Source: an uncultured Microcaldota archaeon
GTDB lineage: Archaea; Micrarchaeota; Micrarchaeia; Burarchaeales; Fermentimicrarchaeaceae
Direction: 5' to 3'
Length of the DNA stretch: 50,532 nucleotides
NCBI GenBank assembly: GCA_903921825.1
Contig: CAIXRF010000107.1
Location: 1-50,532 of the forward strand
In this document: positions 1 through 9,691 of the stretch, piece by piece
Numbering within the stretch: position 1 is the stretch's first letter
Layout: each line of letters starts with the position of its first letter
Made by a program: the position numbers and the translations under genes
Notes under the pieces: model-generated
Database searches by the model: none
Told to the model about the DNA's origin: nothing
Seen by the model: only the letters and a program-made list of their open reading frames with translations

Positions 1-2
1 AC

Positions 3-626
3 TGCCCGAAAGGCTGCGCAAAATACATAGAGGCGCTCGCCTCGCTCGGCAGGTATTCATACAGCATCGTGATTGAGGAGGTGGAGGAGGGAGTCGCCTA
101 CCGCGGGGACGGATTCGCGGTTTCCGCGTTCCCGGTGCGGCACACGGGTAGGAGCCTGGGCTACGTGTTCAAGCAGGAGGACAGGAGGAACTGCGACGAG
201 GCGAAGTGCAAGAAGCTCGGGATAAAGGGGAAGATGTTCGGCGAGCTGGAGAAGAAGGGGGAGATTGTGGTGGGCGGGAAGCGCATAACGTATGAGTCCG
301 TCTCCGCCCCGAAGCCAGGCGTGAAGATAGCCTATGCCGGCGACTGCGTCCCGGATGAGAAGACGGTTGAGGCGGCGAAGGGCGCCGACGTCCTGATACA
401 TGAGGCTACGTATGCGAACGACCACGAGAAGGAAGCCGCAGAAAAGCTCCACTCAACAGCGGCGCAGGCCGCGGGGATAGCAAAAAAGGCAGGGGTGAAG
501 CAGCTCGTGCTCACGCACGTCAGCGGAAGATATAAGGAGGCGGGCGCACTTGAAGAGGAGGCGCGCGCGATTTTCAAGAACGCGCGCGTGGCGGAAGACG
601 GGACTGAGATTCTAATTCCTGACTAG
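3..626 (+). CDS. rnz: Ribonuclease Z-like MBL-fold protein, C-terminal part (5' truncated by window edge)
   Basis: Frame open to the left edge (CPKGCAKYIEALASLGRYSYSIVIEEVEEG...); GYVFKQEDRRNCDEAKCKKLGI, IAYAGDC, ADVLIHEATYANDHEKEAAEKLHSTAAQAAGIAKKAGVKQLVLTHVSGRY are typical of the RNase Z C-terminus. Confidence 0.85.
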   Translation, partial: CPKGCAKYIEALASLGRYSYSIVIEEVEEGVAYRGDGFAVSAFPVRHTGRSLGYVFKQEDRRNCDEAKCKKLGIKGKMFGELEKKGEIVVGGKRITYESVSAPKPGVKIAYAGDCVPDEKTVEAAKGADVLIHEATYANDHEKEAAEKLHSTAAQAAGIAKKAGVKQLVLTHVSGRYKEAGALEEEARAIFKNARVAEDGTEILIPD

Positions 627-2372
627 CGCAGTGAATAGGCCGCCGGAAAGCAGCGCAATCCCCAGCGGGCAGGTTGAAGGCTGCGGTGCGGGCGTTGGCG
701 ACGGGCTCGCGGTTGGCAACGGCGTCGCAGTCGGAACTGGGGTGGGCGTTTCCGTTGCAGTGGACGTGGGAGTTGGTGCTGGCGTTGGAGTCGCGGAGGG
801 AATGGAAGTCACAGAGGTTTCCGGCGTGGGAGTCACAGAGGCGCCTGGAGTTGGAGTCACCGCCCCGCAGTCGCTTATCGTGGCATATTTTACTGCAAGT
901 GGATAGCCTAACTTCTCAATGGAAATTTTGTAATAGCCGGAAACGGGCGGAGTGAATGAGGCTGAGCCGTTAAAATCAGTAGTCTCCTGCTCGACTTCGG
1001 ACCATTCGAAGCCTGCGGAGTAGAGGGAGACAGTGGTGGGAGTGTTCGCGATGGGGTTGCCGGATTCATCAGTCGCCCTGATTGCGAGCGGCTGGCCTAT
1101 GCATCCCTCGGCAGCGACTGCAAGCCTCAGTTGCCTCTCTTCACTCCTTCCGAATCCCTGGTCCAGGGCGTAGTAAACTTTTCCTCCCGCAGCGAACAGG
1201 GTATGGAGGCGGTTCATGCCGTCAATTGCGGCGCTGTAGTCAATCGGCGAAGCCGAGGTTGAGATGTTCTCGCCGCCGACCCATGCGCTTCCGTTCCAGC
1301 CGGCATGCATGAGGGCATGGCCTGAGGGAGTAGTTGCTTCCCACAGGATGTGTGGTCTCCCTTCGCCGTCCGCAGCAATGAACGGCGCCTCGGGCGAGTC
1401 CGCGGTCCACTGGACAGGCAGCGGGCTGGACCAGCCTGCGCCCCCATCCGAGGATTTCGAGTAGAAAAGCGAGAGCGTGCCGGTTGCATTGTCTGCCCAG
1501 ATTGCGTGAATATTATCGTGCTGATCCGCTGAAATCACGGGCGCATATGAGGCGGAACCCGGTGTGTTCGATATGTCCTTCTTCTCCTTTATTCCGCTGC
1601 ATGTGCAGCTGAACTGCGCATACCACACATCCCACTGCCCGGGAAGTGAGCCGCTTGTGTCGTTCGCGTCACGCCATGCGATGTGTGCGGTCCCGGAGGT
1701 GTCGAACGCAATATCCGGCGCCTCGGAATTCCCCACAGTGTTGGAAACGTCGTATTCGCGGCCTGAGGGGGTGTCCATGAACTGTATCTCCCCGCTCGAG
1801 CCGTTCGTCCAGACTATTCCGTAGCCGCCCTTCGGGTTCGCGGCAATTCTGGGCTGGCCGGCAGTGCCATAGTCGAGCACGCCGGGGTCCTTCCACGTGC
1901 CTCCGATGAACTTTGAAAGGCTTAAGTTCCCTCCGCTCACCCACACGAGGGCTGCGGTGCCGTTTGCGCCTGCGGCGAAGTCAAAGGGGCCGTCCGCAGC
2001 CTCGGTCCCAGGGATTTGCGCAGCAGGACTCCAGAAGAGGCCGCGGTCGGTTGAGATTGAATAATAGAAAGCAGTCTGCGCCTTCCAGACTATGGCGAGG
2101 TTGCCGCCCGCGTCCGAGGCGATGCGCACCTGCGGTGCGCTTTCGGAAGCGGCGATTTCTATAGGATGCATGTCGCCCCCGCTCGTTGTGTTCGCATACA
2201 TTACCGAGCAGTTTTCTGCGCCGCACTCTGCCCAGGCCGCGTGCGCAATATTGCCCACCACCGCAAGCCAGGGGCTGGATGCGTTGGCGCCGGGAGCGGA
2301 AACTTCCGCAGGTGCCCCGAAAGCGGAAGCAATCCCGGCTAGGCAGAGGAAAAAGACTGCGTGGTTTAGCAC
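612..2372 (-). CDS. Secreted surface protein: Asp-box/BNR-like beta-propeller, Ig/CarboxypepD_reg-like domain, Thr-Pro linker, C-terminal CP-hydrophobic-basic tail
   Basis: GTG start at 2372 followed by signal peptide (LNHAVFFLCLAGIASAFG); repeated IAxDxxGxxHIxW motifs; TPTP linker; tail CPLGIALLSGGLFTALVRN. Confidence 0.75.
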   Translation of the reverse strand: MLNHAVFFLCLAGIASAFGAPAEVSAPGANASSPWLAVVGNIAHAAWAECGAENCSVMYANTTSGGDMHPIEIAASESAPQVRIASDAGGNLAIVWKAQTAFYYSISTDRGLFWSPAAQIPGTEAADGPFDFAAGANGTAALVWVSGGNLSLSKFIGGTWKDPGVLDYGTAGQPRIAANPKGGYGIVWTNGSSGEIQFMDTPSGREYDVSNTVGNSEAPDIAFDTSGTAHIAWRDANDTSGSLPGQWDVWYAQFSCTCSGIKEKKDISNTPGSASYAPVISADQHDNIHAIWADNATGTLSLFYSKSSDGGAGWSSPLPVQWTADSPEAPFIAADGEGRPHILWEATTPSGHALMHAGWNGSAWVGGENISTSASPIDYSAAIDGMNRLHTLFAAGGKVYYALDQGFGRSEERQLRLAVAAEGCIGQPLAIRATDESGNPIANTPTTVSLYSAGFEWSEVEQETTDFNGSASFTPPVSGYYKISIEKLGYPLAVKYATISDCGAVTPTPGASVTPTPETSVTSIPSATPTPAPTPTSTATETPTPVPTATPLPTASPSPTPAPQPSTCPLGIALLSGGLFTALVRN

Positions 2373-2383
2373 GGGCTGCAAGA

Positions 2384-2821
2384 TTATGCCGCCCTCTCCC
2401 CTTTGGGAGCGCCCGCTGCCGGCGGCTTCACGCCGAAGTTCGGAATGCCGAGCATCACCGGAACGTTCAGGCCGAGCGGGACGGAGAAGAAAATGCTGTT
2501 TGCAGCGCACACGCTGTTCGCGGCGTTGAGCAGCAGCATGGAGAAATCCTCCGGGAGCTTCTGCTTCTTCGACTCCCTCCACTCCTTCTGCACTTCCTTC
2601 GCCTTCTTCGCGTCCTCGCGCAGGGTGAAGATGCCGGTCAGCTTCAGCCGCCCCACCTGCTCGTGGTAGTCGAGGGAGAAAGTGTACTGGACGGTCATCT
2701 CATCCTTGTTCACATCAATGTCATCGATGTGAAAGTGGGCCGTCACCCCCTGGACCTGCTCGTTGAGCTTGTCGCGCTTGACCTCGGCGGCGACTATCCT
2801 CCCGGATGTTATTACTGCCAT
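2384..2821 (-). CDS. Conserved hypothetical protein, possibly SecB-like fold
   Basis: 145-aa ORF, ATG start, no overlap with neighbours; fold suggestion is weak. Confidence 0.6.
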   Translation of the reverse strand: MAVITSGRIVAAEVKRDKLNEQVQGVTAHFHIDDIDVNKDEMTVQYTFSLDYHEQVGRLKLTGIFTLREDAKKAKEVQKEWRESKKQKLPEDFSMLLLNAANSVCAANSIFFSVPLGLNVPVMLGIPNFGVKPPAAGAPKGERAA

Positions 2822-2841
2822 AAAATCCCTCCTGCTAGCAT

Positions 2842-3510
2842 TCAGAGCTGTACCTGTTCGCCAAACTTCATGACAACTGCCTTTACCTTGCTCCCTTCCA
2901 GAGAGCGCGCAAACTCCCGCGTGTCCGCGGCTATCCTGTCAAAAGTCGCATAGTGGATGGGGACGACGTATTTGCACTTTATTTCCCTCGCGGCCTTCTC
3001 CGCGGAGATTATGTCCATCGTGTATGTGCCACCAACGGGCAGGAGCGCCCAGTCGCACTTTATGTCCATCATCCCGGAAAACTCGTAGGTGTCGCCTGCC
3101 GCGTAGACGCGTATGCCGTCCTTTTCGATTATGTAGCCAACGGGGTGTGCGGACTGCGGGTGGATTGCCTGCACCACCTCTAGCTCAACCCCTTTCGCCT
3201 GGAACTTGTCCCCGGCCTTCACTTCCATCTTCTGCCTCTCCGGGAGGCGGAGCTCGCGCAGCACAGCCTTCGGCGCCACGACCGTCGCCCACGTCCTCTC
3301 CGCTATCTCCACTACGGTCTCGGGCTCGAAGTGGTCGAAATGCTCGTGCGTTATCAGGATGAGGTCGCACTTCTTTATGTCATGGGCGTCCTTCCTCGCG
3401 CTCGGGTACTTCCTGCCGCCTTCGCCGGAGAAGTAGGGGTCTAGGTAGATTATCGTGTCCCCAAAGACCAGCTCGAAGCTCGAATGCCCGAAATAGCGCA
3501 GGGTTGCCAT
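2842..3510 (-). CDS. MBL-fold metal-dependent hydrolase, UPF0173/UlaG-like
   Basis: MATLRYFGHSSFELVFGDTIIYLDPYF, LITHEHFDHF, AAGDTYEFSGM, VPIHYATFD. Confidence 0.85.
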   Translation of the reverse strand: MATLRYFGHSSFELVFGDTIIYLDPYFSGEGGRKYPSARKDAHDIKKCDLILITHEHFDHFEPETVVEIAERTWATVVAPKAVLRELRLPERQKMEVKAGDKFQAKGVELEVVQAIHPQSAHPVGYIIEKDGIRVYAAGDTYEFSGMMDIKCDWALLPVGGTYTMDIISAEKAAREIKCKYVVPIHYATFDRIAADTREFARSLEGSKVKAVVMKFGEQVQL

Positions 3511-3566
3511 TTTCCTCGTTGGATAATTCGCAACACTAATATAAATACTCTTACTAAATCAGCACG

Positions 3567-4370
3567 ATGAAACTTGCCGCGGTCCTGGCCCTGTTGTTGC
3601 TTTCCGCAGCTGCGCTTGCTGCAAACGTGACCGGGTTCGAGGACGCTGGATTCGCCGTTACGGTGACAGTGAATAAGGATGGGAGCGCGCACGTCGAGGA
3701 GCAGGTGCAGATGATAGTCTCGCCTGCGATGGTGGACCTCTACAAGGAGAGCCTGCGCTCGACGAGGCTGACCATCGATGACTGGCGGCGCACCACGGGC
3801 TCGCTCAACCTGCGCTACCACGTCCTCGGCGGGAACGTGACGCCCCTGAACACCTACATCTTCCCCCGGCCGCTGCAGCGCTTCACGTACGTGGAAACGT
3901 CGCTTGCGACCATCACCGTGGAGTACGACACCTCCGGCCCCATTTTCACGACGCGCGAGCTTGGGCCCAGGCTCACCGCCTATTCGCTCATCCCCGACAC
4001 GCTTTCGTTCGAGAACGCGCCCGAGGGGCAGATACTCCCCGAGAACGCGGTCCTCACCATAATCATCCCGCCCAGCTCCACGGTGGACCTGTCGCGCACT
4101 TTCCCGCGCCCAACGTCTCCTGCGGGCTCGGCAGTGAGCACCGCTTCCGCTTACACATGGAATGCGACGGGCGGGGCGATTCCGCTCACGCCCCTTGAAT
4201 TCACCTTCAATACCGAGCAGTCTCTCGACAGCGAGGTAAGCACGTTCTTCAGCGGAGTGCAGATGAAGGCGACGGAACTCCTGCTCTCCAACTACGGCCT
4301 GCTCGCGGGCGTGATAGTCATAATACTCGCACTTCTCTTCTTCGTGCTGAAACAGTCGAAAACGATATGA
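3567..4370 (+). CDS. Secreted protein with C-terminal TM anchor, unknown function
   Basis: Signal peptide MKLAAVLALLLLSAAALAA; C-terminal TM LLAGVIVIILALLFFVLKQSK; TATA-like atataaata about 25 bp upstream. Confidence 0.75.
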   Translation: MKLAAVLALLLLSAAALAANVTGFEDAGFAVTVTVNKDGSAHVEEQVQMIVSPAMVDLYKESLRSTRLTIDDWRRTTGSLNLRYHVLGGNVTPLNTYIFPRPLQRFTYVETSLATITVEYDTSGPIFTTRELGPRLTAYSLIPDTLSFENAPEGQILPENAVLTIIIPPSSTVDLSRTFPRPTSPAGSAVSTASAYTWNATGGAIPLTPLEFTFNTEQSLDSEVSTFFSGVQMKATELLLSNYGLLAGVIVIILALLFFVLKQSKTI

Positions 4371-4377
4371 GGTGGGG

Positions 4378-6495
4378 ATGGAAATGGGAAAAGCACAGTC
4401 GGCCATGCGAGTTGAATCGCCTTCGGCGCTAGCTCGCAACTCGCCTCTGCGAGTTCCGATTGCCCCTGGCGGGCAACAGCCTCAAGTCGCCTGCGGCGAC
4501 AACTGCGCAACTCGCGTTGCGCATCGCGCCTGCCGCGGGCAGAGCGCGATGGAGTTTCTGATGACCTACGGCTGGGCAATTCTCGTCCTCATAGTCGTTG
4601 TCGCAGTCCTTTTCTACATCGGCGTGCTGAACCCGAAGAACACGCAGACTAACACGTTCTTTTTCACCCCTGGGTTCAGCGCCTACTCCTTCATCGTCGG
4701 CAATGGCACAGGAGCATTGGCACTCGACTTCGGCCAGGCTCTTGGGAGGTCCATCGTAGTCATTGGCATCTCCTGTTCACAGAATTCCTCCGCGGCAATG
4801 CGCGACCTCGACAACCCGATAGACATCTCTACTGGGGAGCACAGATGGGTTACGGGTGGCAACTCCAACAACACAGTCTTCTGCACTGGGGAGGACGGCC
4901 AGCCGCTCTCCTCAGAGAATGCACAGCTTGGAGAAAGATACAGAGGGAAGGTTTGCATGCACTACATGGAAACGGACACTTCCATGAACAGGACGGTGTG
5001 CGGAGACATAAGTGCGAGGTTTGAGGTTGCGCCTACGCCAGGCCCCACTGCGACGCCAGGGGGCTCGCCCACGCCCGGAGGCACCGAAACGCCTACCCCC
5101 ACGCCTACGCCCAGCCCGACTCCTCCACCTGTAGTGATAGTGGGCGGCAACCCGCCAACCCAGAGGCAGCATTATGAAACAGGGGCGCCTACGGACTACA
5201 CGTTCATCGACACCAACAATCCGTTCAACGGAACCGGAACGCTTGCAACCTGCCAGGCATATGCAGGAGCGTCGTGCAACATCAAGATGAAGGTCTTCAG
5301 GGACGGCGGAGACAACTGGGTATTCGTTGGCGAGTCGGGAACCCAGAGCCTCGCCCCTGGCCTGAACACGTTCTCGTGCAGCATGGCGGTTCAGGCAGGG
5401 GATTACATTGGTGTATGGGAGAGCGCGTCACAGTGCGTCTACTATGACCAGGGCGGGACGGCGCTCTACATGCGTCCTGGAGATGTCACCAGTACGACTG
5501 GAAAGGGCGAATGGGCCTCGCCGCCGGTGGGGATAACGTTCTCCATCTATGCGACCAGTGCGGGAGGGGCGCCTACGCCGACGCCAACTCCAATCCCCAC
5601 GCCGACGCCCACGCCGACCCCCGGGCCGGTAATACTCGCGAGCGGGCAGAACCACCCGCAGTTTGTAGCCGTTGACGGCACCAATGTCTATTGGGATGAA
5701 AACGTCGGCGGGAACGTGAAAAAGATCCATCTTGACGGCAGCGGCGAAATCGCGACGCTTGCGAGCGGGCTGAGCACCCCGAACGCCCTAGTGATAGACG
5801 GCAGCTATGTTTATTGGGCGGAGTCACAAGGCGGCACCGTGAAGAGGGTCCCCATCGGAGGGGGGACGCCTCCTGATACACTTGCAAGCGGGCAGAACGG
5901 GCCTGCCGGCATTGCAGTTGATGGCAGCTACATCTACTGGAGTGAGTTCAGCGGCGGCACTGTGAAAAAGGCTTCGAAAGTCGATGGGAGCGGCCAGACT
6001 ACTCTCGCGAGCGGGCTGAACGCGCCTACCGGTGTTACAGTTGATGGCAGCTACGTTTACTGGGGCGAATTCAGCGGCGGCACCGTGAAGAGGGCCTCGA
6101 AAGCTGATGGGAGCGGCCAAATCACTCTCGCGAGCGGGCTGAACGGAGTGAACATGGTCATAGTTGATAGCACTTATGTTTACTGGGACGAGGCGATGGG
6201 CACGGGTGTGGTAAAGAAGGCCTCGAAAGCTGATGGAAGCGGCCTTACTATCCTCGCTAGTGGGCTGAGCGGGCCTGCAGGCCTTGCGATTGACGGCAGC
6301 TATGCCTACTGGGCTGAGCAGAGCGGCAACATTATCAGGAAGGCCCCGCTTGATGGCGGCGGACCCACTACGACGCTGGCGAGCGGACGGGATGCTCCTG
6401 GAGGCGTTGCGATTGACGGCAGCTACGTCTACTGGGCCGAGTGGGGAAGCGGCCACACCCCGACTAGCGGCAACGTAGTGAAGGTTGCGAAGTAA
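4378..6495 (+). CDS. Pilin-like (class III signal peptide) surface protein with two Thr-Pro linkers, a jelly-roll-like domain and a 7-repeat YWxE beta-propeller
   Basis: GQSAMEFLMTYGWAILVLIVVVAVLFYIG; TPTPTPT linkers; repeats LASGxxxPxxxxVDGSYVYWxExxGGxVKxA. Start at 4378 or 4384. Confidence 0.8.
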   Translation: MEMGKAQSAMRVESPSALARNSPLRVPIAPGGQQPQVACGDNCATRVAHRACRGQSAMEFLMTYGWAILVLIVVVAVLFYIGVLNPKNTQTNTFFFTPGFSAYSFIVGNGTGALALDFGQALGRSIVVIGISCSQNSSAAMRDLDNPIDISTGEHRWVTGGNSNNTVFCTGEDGQPLSSENAQLGERYRGKVCMHYMETDTSMNRTVCGDISARFEVAPTPGPTATPGGSPTPGGTETPTPTPTPSPTPPPVVIVGGNPPTQRQHYETGAPTDYTFIDTNNPFNGTGTLATCQAYAGASCNIKMKVFRDGGDNWVFVGESGTQSLAPGLNTFSCSMAVQAGDYIGVWESASQCVYYDQGGTALYMRPGDVTSTTGKGEWASPPVGITFSIYATSAGGAPTPTPTPIPTPTPTPTPGPVILASGQNHPQFVAVDGTNVYWDENVGGNVKKIHLDGSGEIATLASGLSTPNALVIDGSYVYWAESQGGTVKRVPIGGGTPPDTLASGQNGPAGIAVDGSYIYWSEFSGGTVKKASKVDGSGQTTLASGLNAPTGVTVDGSYVYWGEFSGGTVKRASKADGSGQITLASGLNGVNMVIVDSTYVYWDEAMGTGVVKKASKADGSGLTILASGLSGPAGLAIDGSYAYWAEQSGNIIRKAPLDGGGPTTTLASGRDAPGGVAIDGSYVYWAEWGSGHTPTSGNVVKVAK
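4407..4550 (+). repeat. String of short perfect hairpins inside the leader-coding region of the 4378 gene
   Basis: gcgagttg(4407-4414)/caactcgc(4437-4444); ttgccc(4460-4465)/gggcaa(4471-4476); gtcgcc(4486-4491)/ggcgac(4495-4500); tgcgcaac(4504-4511)/gttgcgca(4516-4523); atcgcgc-ctgcc/ggcag-a-gcgcgat (4523-4550). Confidence 0.8.
5628..6490 (+). repeat. About seven tandem propeller-blade repeats (about 42 aa each) at protein and partly DNA level
   Basis: Recurring 'ggcagctacgtttactgggg' and 'gcgagcgggctgaac' segments encoding DGSYVYW and ASGLN. Confidence 0.75.
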
Positions 6496-6564
6496 GGCGC
6501 CGGGCAGGCATCGCAGCCCGACTGTCGCAGGCTTTTTAACATAGCACCAGCAAATTCCCAGTTG

Positions 6565-8052
6565 ATGCTCCACCAGCACGAGAAGGCAGTCCTTAGGGCG
6601 ATTGACGAGGGCGCAACGACTCCCGGCGAGCTGTGCAAGGCCACGAAGCTCCCGCTGGACGCGGCGGGGCGCGCGCTCCTCCTCCTGAAGGAGAAGAAGG
6701 CCGTCGAGCTGCGCGAGGAGAGGCGGGTGGAATACCGCATCGAGAAGGAGGGAAAGAAGTTCTGCGATGGCGGCTTCCCCGAGAGGAGGCTGCTCGAGAG
6801 GCTACGCAGCGGGGATGCGGAGTTCTCCGCGCTTGACGCGGAGGAGAAGTCCGTGGGCGTGCCCTGGGCGAAGCGGCTCGGATGGGTGGAGATTGCGGAG
6901 AAGGATGGGAAGCGCGTCCTCAGGATGAGCGCGGCAGGGAAGGACGTCGCTGAAAAGGGGTACGAGCTGGAGAAGGCTTGCAGGAAGGTCGCGATGGAGG
7001 CGGCGCTGGAGGAGGCGGAGGCGCAGAAATTCGGGCAGGCTCTGATGGACAGGGGGCTCGTGTGCAAGCACGAGAAGACGGAGATAACGCACGTGAAGCT
7101 CACGAAAGTCGGAGAATCGCTGCTCGCGGACGAGGTGTTCGTGCAGCAGAAGCCCGAAGTCAACATCCTCACGAAGGAGATGATTTCAGCTGGCAAGTGG
7201 AAGGACGTAAGCCTGCGGCCCTACGACACGGACGCGGCAGTTGAGCGGGCATTCCCGGGGAAGACGCACCCGCTCAGGCGCGTGATGGGGAGGATAAGGC
7301 GCATATTCCTTGAGATGGGCTTTGAGGAGATGGAAGGCAGGATGATTGAGTCGTCCTTCTGGAATTTCGACGCGCTCTTCCAGCCGCAGGACCATCCTGC
7401 GCGGGATTTGGCGGACACGTTCTACCTCCTGCAGCCGGACAGGATTGAGATTCCTGACGAGGAGCTTGGGAAGAAGGTGGCGAAGGCGCACCAGAAGGGC
7501 TGGAAATATTCGTGGAGCAGGGAGGTAGCCCAGCAGCCCGTGCTCAGGACGCACACGACCGCGCTCTCCGCGAGGTATGTCGCGGAAACGGGGATGGAGA
7601 AGCGGAAGGCGCCTGCAAAATACTTCTCAATCGGCAGGGTGTACAGGAATGAAGCGACTGATTACAAGCATCTCGCCGAGTTCCACCAGGTGGAAGGGAT
7701 AGTGGTGGACGAGGACGCGACCTTCCGCGACCTGCTCGGAATTTTGAAGGAGTTCTACGGGAAGCTCGGGTTCGAGAAGATAAGGTTCAGGCCCTCGTTC
7801 TTCCCCTACACCGAGCCTTCGCTCGAGGTGGAGGTATTCTACGAGCCGAAGGGAGTTTGGATGGAGCTCGGCGGCGCCGGGATTTTCAGGCCCGAAGTCT
7901 GCCTGCCGCTCTGGGGGAAATATCCCGTTCTCGCTTGGGGGCTTTCGCTCGAGAGGCCGCTGATGCTGATGAGGGGGATTGAGGACATCCGCACCTTCTA
8001 TAAGAACGACCTCGCGTGGCTGCGGGAGCCAATGGATGGAAAGGGGCTTTGA
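6565..8052 (+). CDS. pheS: Phenylalanine--tRNA ligase subunit alpha
   Basis: N-terminal wHTH region, HPLRRVMGRIRRIFLEMGFEEMEG, FNFD/FWNFDALFQPQDHPARDLADTFYL, SIGRVYRNEATDYKHLAEFHQVEG, GIEDIRTFYKNDLAWLRE. Confidence 0.97.
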   Translation: MLHQHEKAVLRAIDEGATTPGELCKATKLPLDAAGRALLLLKEKKAVELREERRVEYRIEKEGKKFCDGGFPERRLLERLRSGDAEFSALDAEEKSVGVPWAKRLGWVEIAEKDGKRVLRMSAAGKDVAEKGYELEKACRKVAMEAALEEAEAQKFGQALMDRGLVCKHEKTEITHVKLTKVGESLLADEVFVQQKPEVNILTKEMISAGKWKDVSLRPYDTDAAVERAFPGKTHPLRRVMGRIRRIFLEMGFEEMEGRMIESSFWNFDALFQPQDHPARDLADTFYLLQPDRIEIPDEELGKKVAKAHQKGWKYSWSREVAQQPVLRTHTTALSARYVAETGMEKRKAPAKYFSIGRVYRNEATDYKHLAEFHQVEGIVVDEDATFRDLLGILKEFYGKLGFEKIRFRPSFFPYTEPSLEVEVFYEPKGVWMELGGAGIFRPEVCLPLWGKYPVLAWGLSLERPLMLMRGIEDIRTFYKNDLAWLREPMDGKGL

Positions 8053-8053
8053 A

Positions 8054-9691
8054 GTGGCTGTAATCACCGTTGGGAAAAAGGACCTCTTGAAGCTTGCGGC
8101 AGTGGAACTCAGCGACGAGGAGCTGGAGAATGCAGTTTCGTCGCTTGGAATGGTTGTGGAGAAAGCGGAAGGCGGCGACCTGTCGATTGACATCACGCCG
8201 AACAGGCCGGACATGCTTTCGGCAGAAGGGCTGGGCCGTGCCATCTCCGCTTTCGTTGAGGAGAAGACCGGGCTTCGCACATACAAAGTGAAGGAGTCCG
8301 GAATCGAAGTTTATGTTGACAAGTCGGTGAAGAGGGTGAGGCCCTTCATCGCTGCTGCGGTTGCGCGGAACGTGAAGCTGGATGATGCGCTCGTGAAGTC
8401 GCTCGCCGGGCTGCAGGAGAAGCTCCATGACACGGTGGGGAGGAAGAGGAGGAAGGTCGCAATCGGCTTCACGGATTTGGAGAAGCTGAAGCCGCCATTC
8501 ACCTACAAGGCTGTCGGGCCATCGGAATCGCCCTTCGTCCCGCTTGAGCAGAAGGAAGCATGGACGCCTGAGAGGATTTTGAAGGAGCTGCCCAAGGGGA
8601 AGGCGTATGGCTACATACTTGAGGGGCGTAAGAGATATCCGCTCATAACTGACAGCGCGGGCAACGTGGTTGCTCTCCCGCCAATAATCACCGCGGAGAC
8701 GGCGAAGATTGGGCCGGAAACGAAGAGTGTATTCATAGATGTTACTGGCACCTCGCAGCGCGCAATCTGGGAATGCCTGAGCATAATCTGCTGCGCGCTT
8801 GCGGACAGGGGCGCGGAAATCCAGTCGGTCTGGGTGAATGACGGGAAGAGATACGCTACTCCCGACCTTTCTCCGGAAGAGTCCGCAGTCCCACTGCGCA
8901 GGATAGACGGGCTGCTTGGAAGGCGCTTCGATGCCGAGGAGGCAAAAGAGCTGCTGGAGAGGATGGGCTACGGCGTTGAGATGGATGAGAAGAAGGCGAA
9001 GCTGCACGTGAAGATTCCGCCGTATCGCACGGACGTGATGCACGAAGTGGATTTAATTGAGGATGTTGCGGTTGCCTTCGGCTACATGAATTTCGCGCCC
9101 ACACTGCCGGACTTCCCGAGCACCGGAGTTCCGAGCGCCAGCGAAGAGAGGGACAACGCGGTGCGGGAGATATTGGTGGGCTTCGGCTTCAACGAGGTGC
9201 TTGCACGGTATATTACGAACAGGCGGGACAATTTCACCAAGCCAGGGATTGGCGAGCATCCCGCAATCCACATAAAGAATCCGCTCACGGAGAACGCAAC
9301 GATGTTCCGCTCGTGGTGCCTCCCATCCCTGCTGGAGATTCTCGGCCTGAACAAGGACCAGAAGATGCCGCAGAGGATTTTCGAGGTCGGTGATGTTGCG
9401 CTGCTTGAAGGCGGGAAGGCCGTTGAGAAGAAGAAGCTCGCCGCTGCAATCTGCGACGCGAAGGCGAGCTTCAGCGAGATGAAGTCGCTCGTTGGGGCAG
9501 TTCTTGCGGAGATGGGAATGAAGTGCGAGTTCGCTGAATTGGACTCGCACCCGACGTTCATTCCGGGAAGGGCGGTCGAGATTCTTAGGGATGGAAAGCC
9601 CGTGGGCGTCTTCGGCGAGGTGCATCCGCAGGCGCTCGCGAATTTCGGGATAGAGCAGCCGGTTGCTGCGCTTGAGATGGAGCTGCCCTAG
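8054..9691 (+). CDS. pheT: Phenylalanine--tRNA ligase subunit beta (archaeal type)
   Basis: Immediately after pheS; DLSIDITPNRPDMLSAEGLGRAI, IPPYRTDVMHEVDLIEDVAVAFGYMNF, GVFGEVHPQALANFGIEQPVAALEM. Confidence 0.96.
   Translation: MAVITVGKKDLLKLAAVELSDEELENAVSSLGMVVEKAEGGDLSIDITPNRPDMLSAEGLGRAISAFVEEKTGLRTYKVKESGIEVYVDKSVKRVRPFIAAAVARNVKLDDALVKSLAGLQEKLHDTVGRKRRKVAIGFTDLEKLKPPFTYKAVGPSESPFVPLEQKEAWTPERILKELPKGKAYGYILEGRKRYPLITDSAGNVVALPPIITAETAKIGPETKSVFIDVTGTSQRAIWECLSIICCALADRGAEIQSVWVNDGKRYATPDLSPEESAVPLRRIDGLLGRRFDAEEAKELLERMGYGVEMDEKKAKLHVKIPPYRTDVMHEVDLIEDVAVAFGYMNFAPTLPDFPSTGVPSASEERDNAVREILVGFGFNEVLARYITNRRDNFTKPGIGEHPAIHIKNPLTENATMFRSWCLPSLLEILGLNKDQKMPQRIFEVGDVALLEGGKAVEKKKLAAAICDAKASFSEMKSLVGAVLAEMGMKCEFAELDSHPTFIPGRAVEILRDGKPVGVFGEVHPQALANFGIEQPVAALEMELP

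Noticed and set aside
4407-4550. Hairpin chain as a CRISPR array
   Set aside because: Units differ in sequence and there are no equal-length repeats with spacers; it is inside an ORF
5628-6490. Propeller DNA repeats as a mobile or satellite element
   Set aside because: Repeats are in frame, encode beta-propeller blades and are explained by protein domain duplication
7886-9043. 385-aa minus-strand ORF
   Set aside because: Antisense to pheS/pheT; shadow ORF
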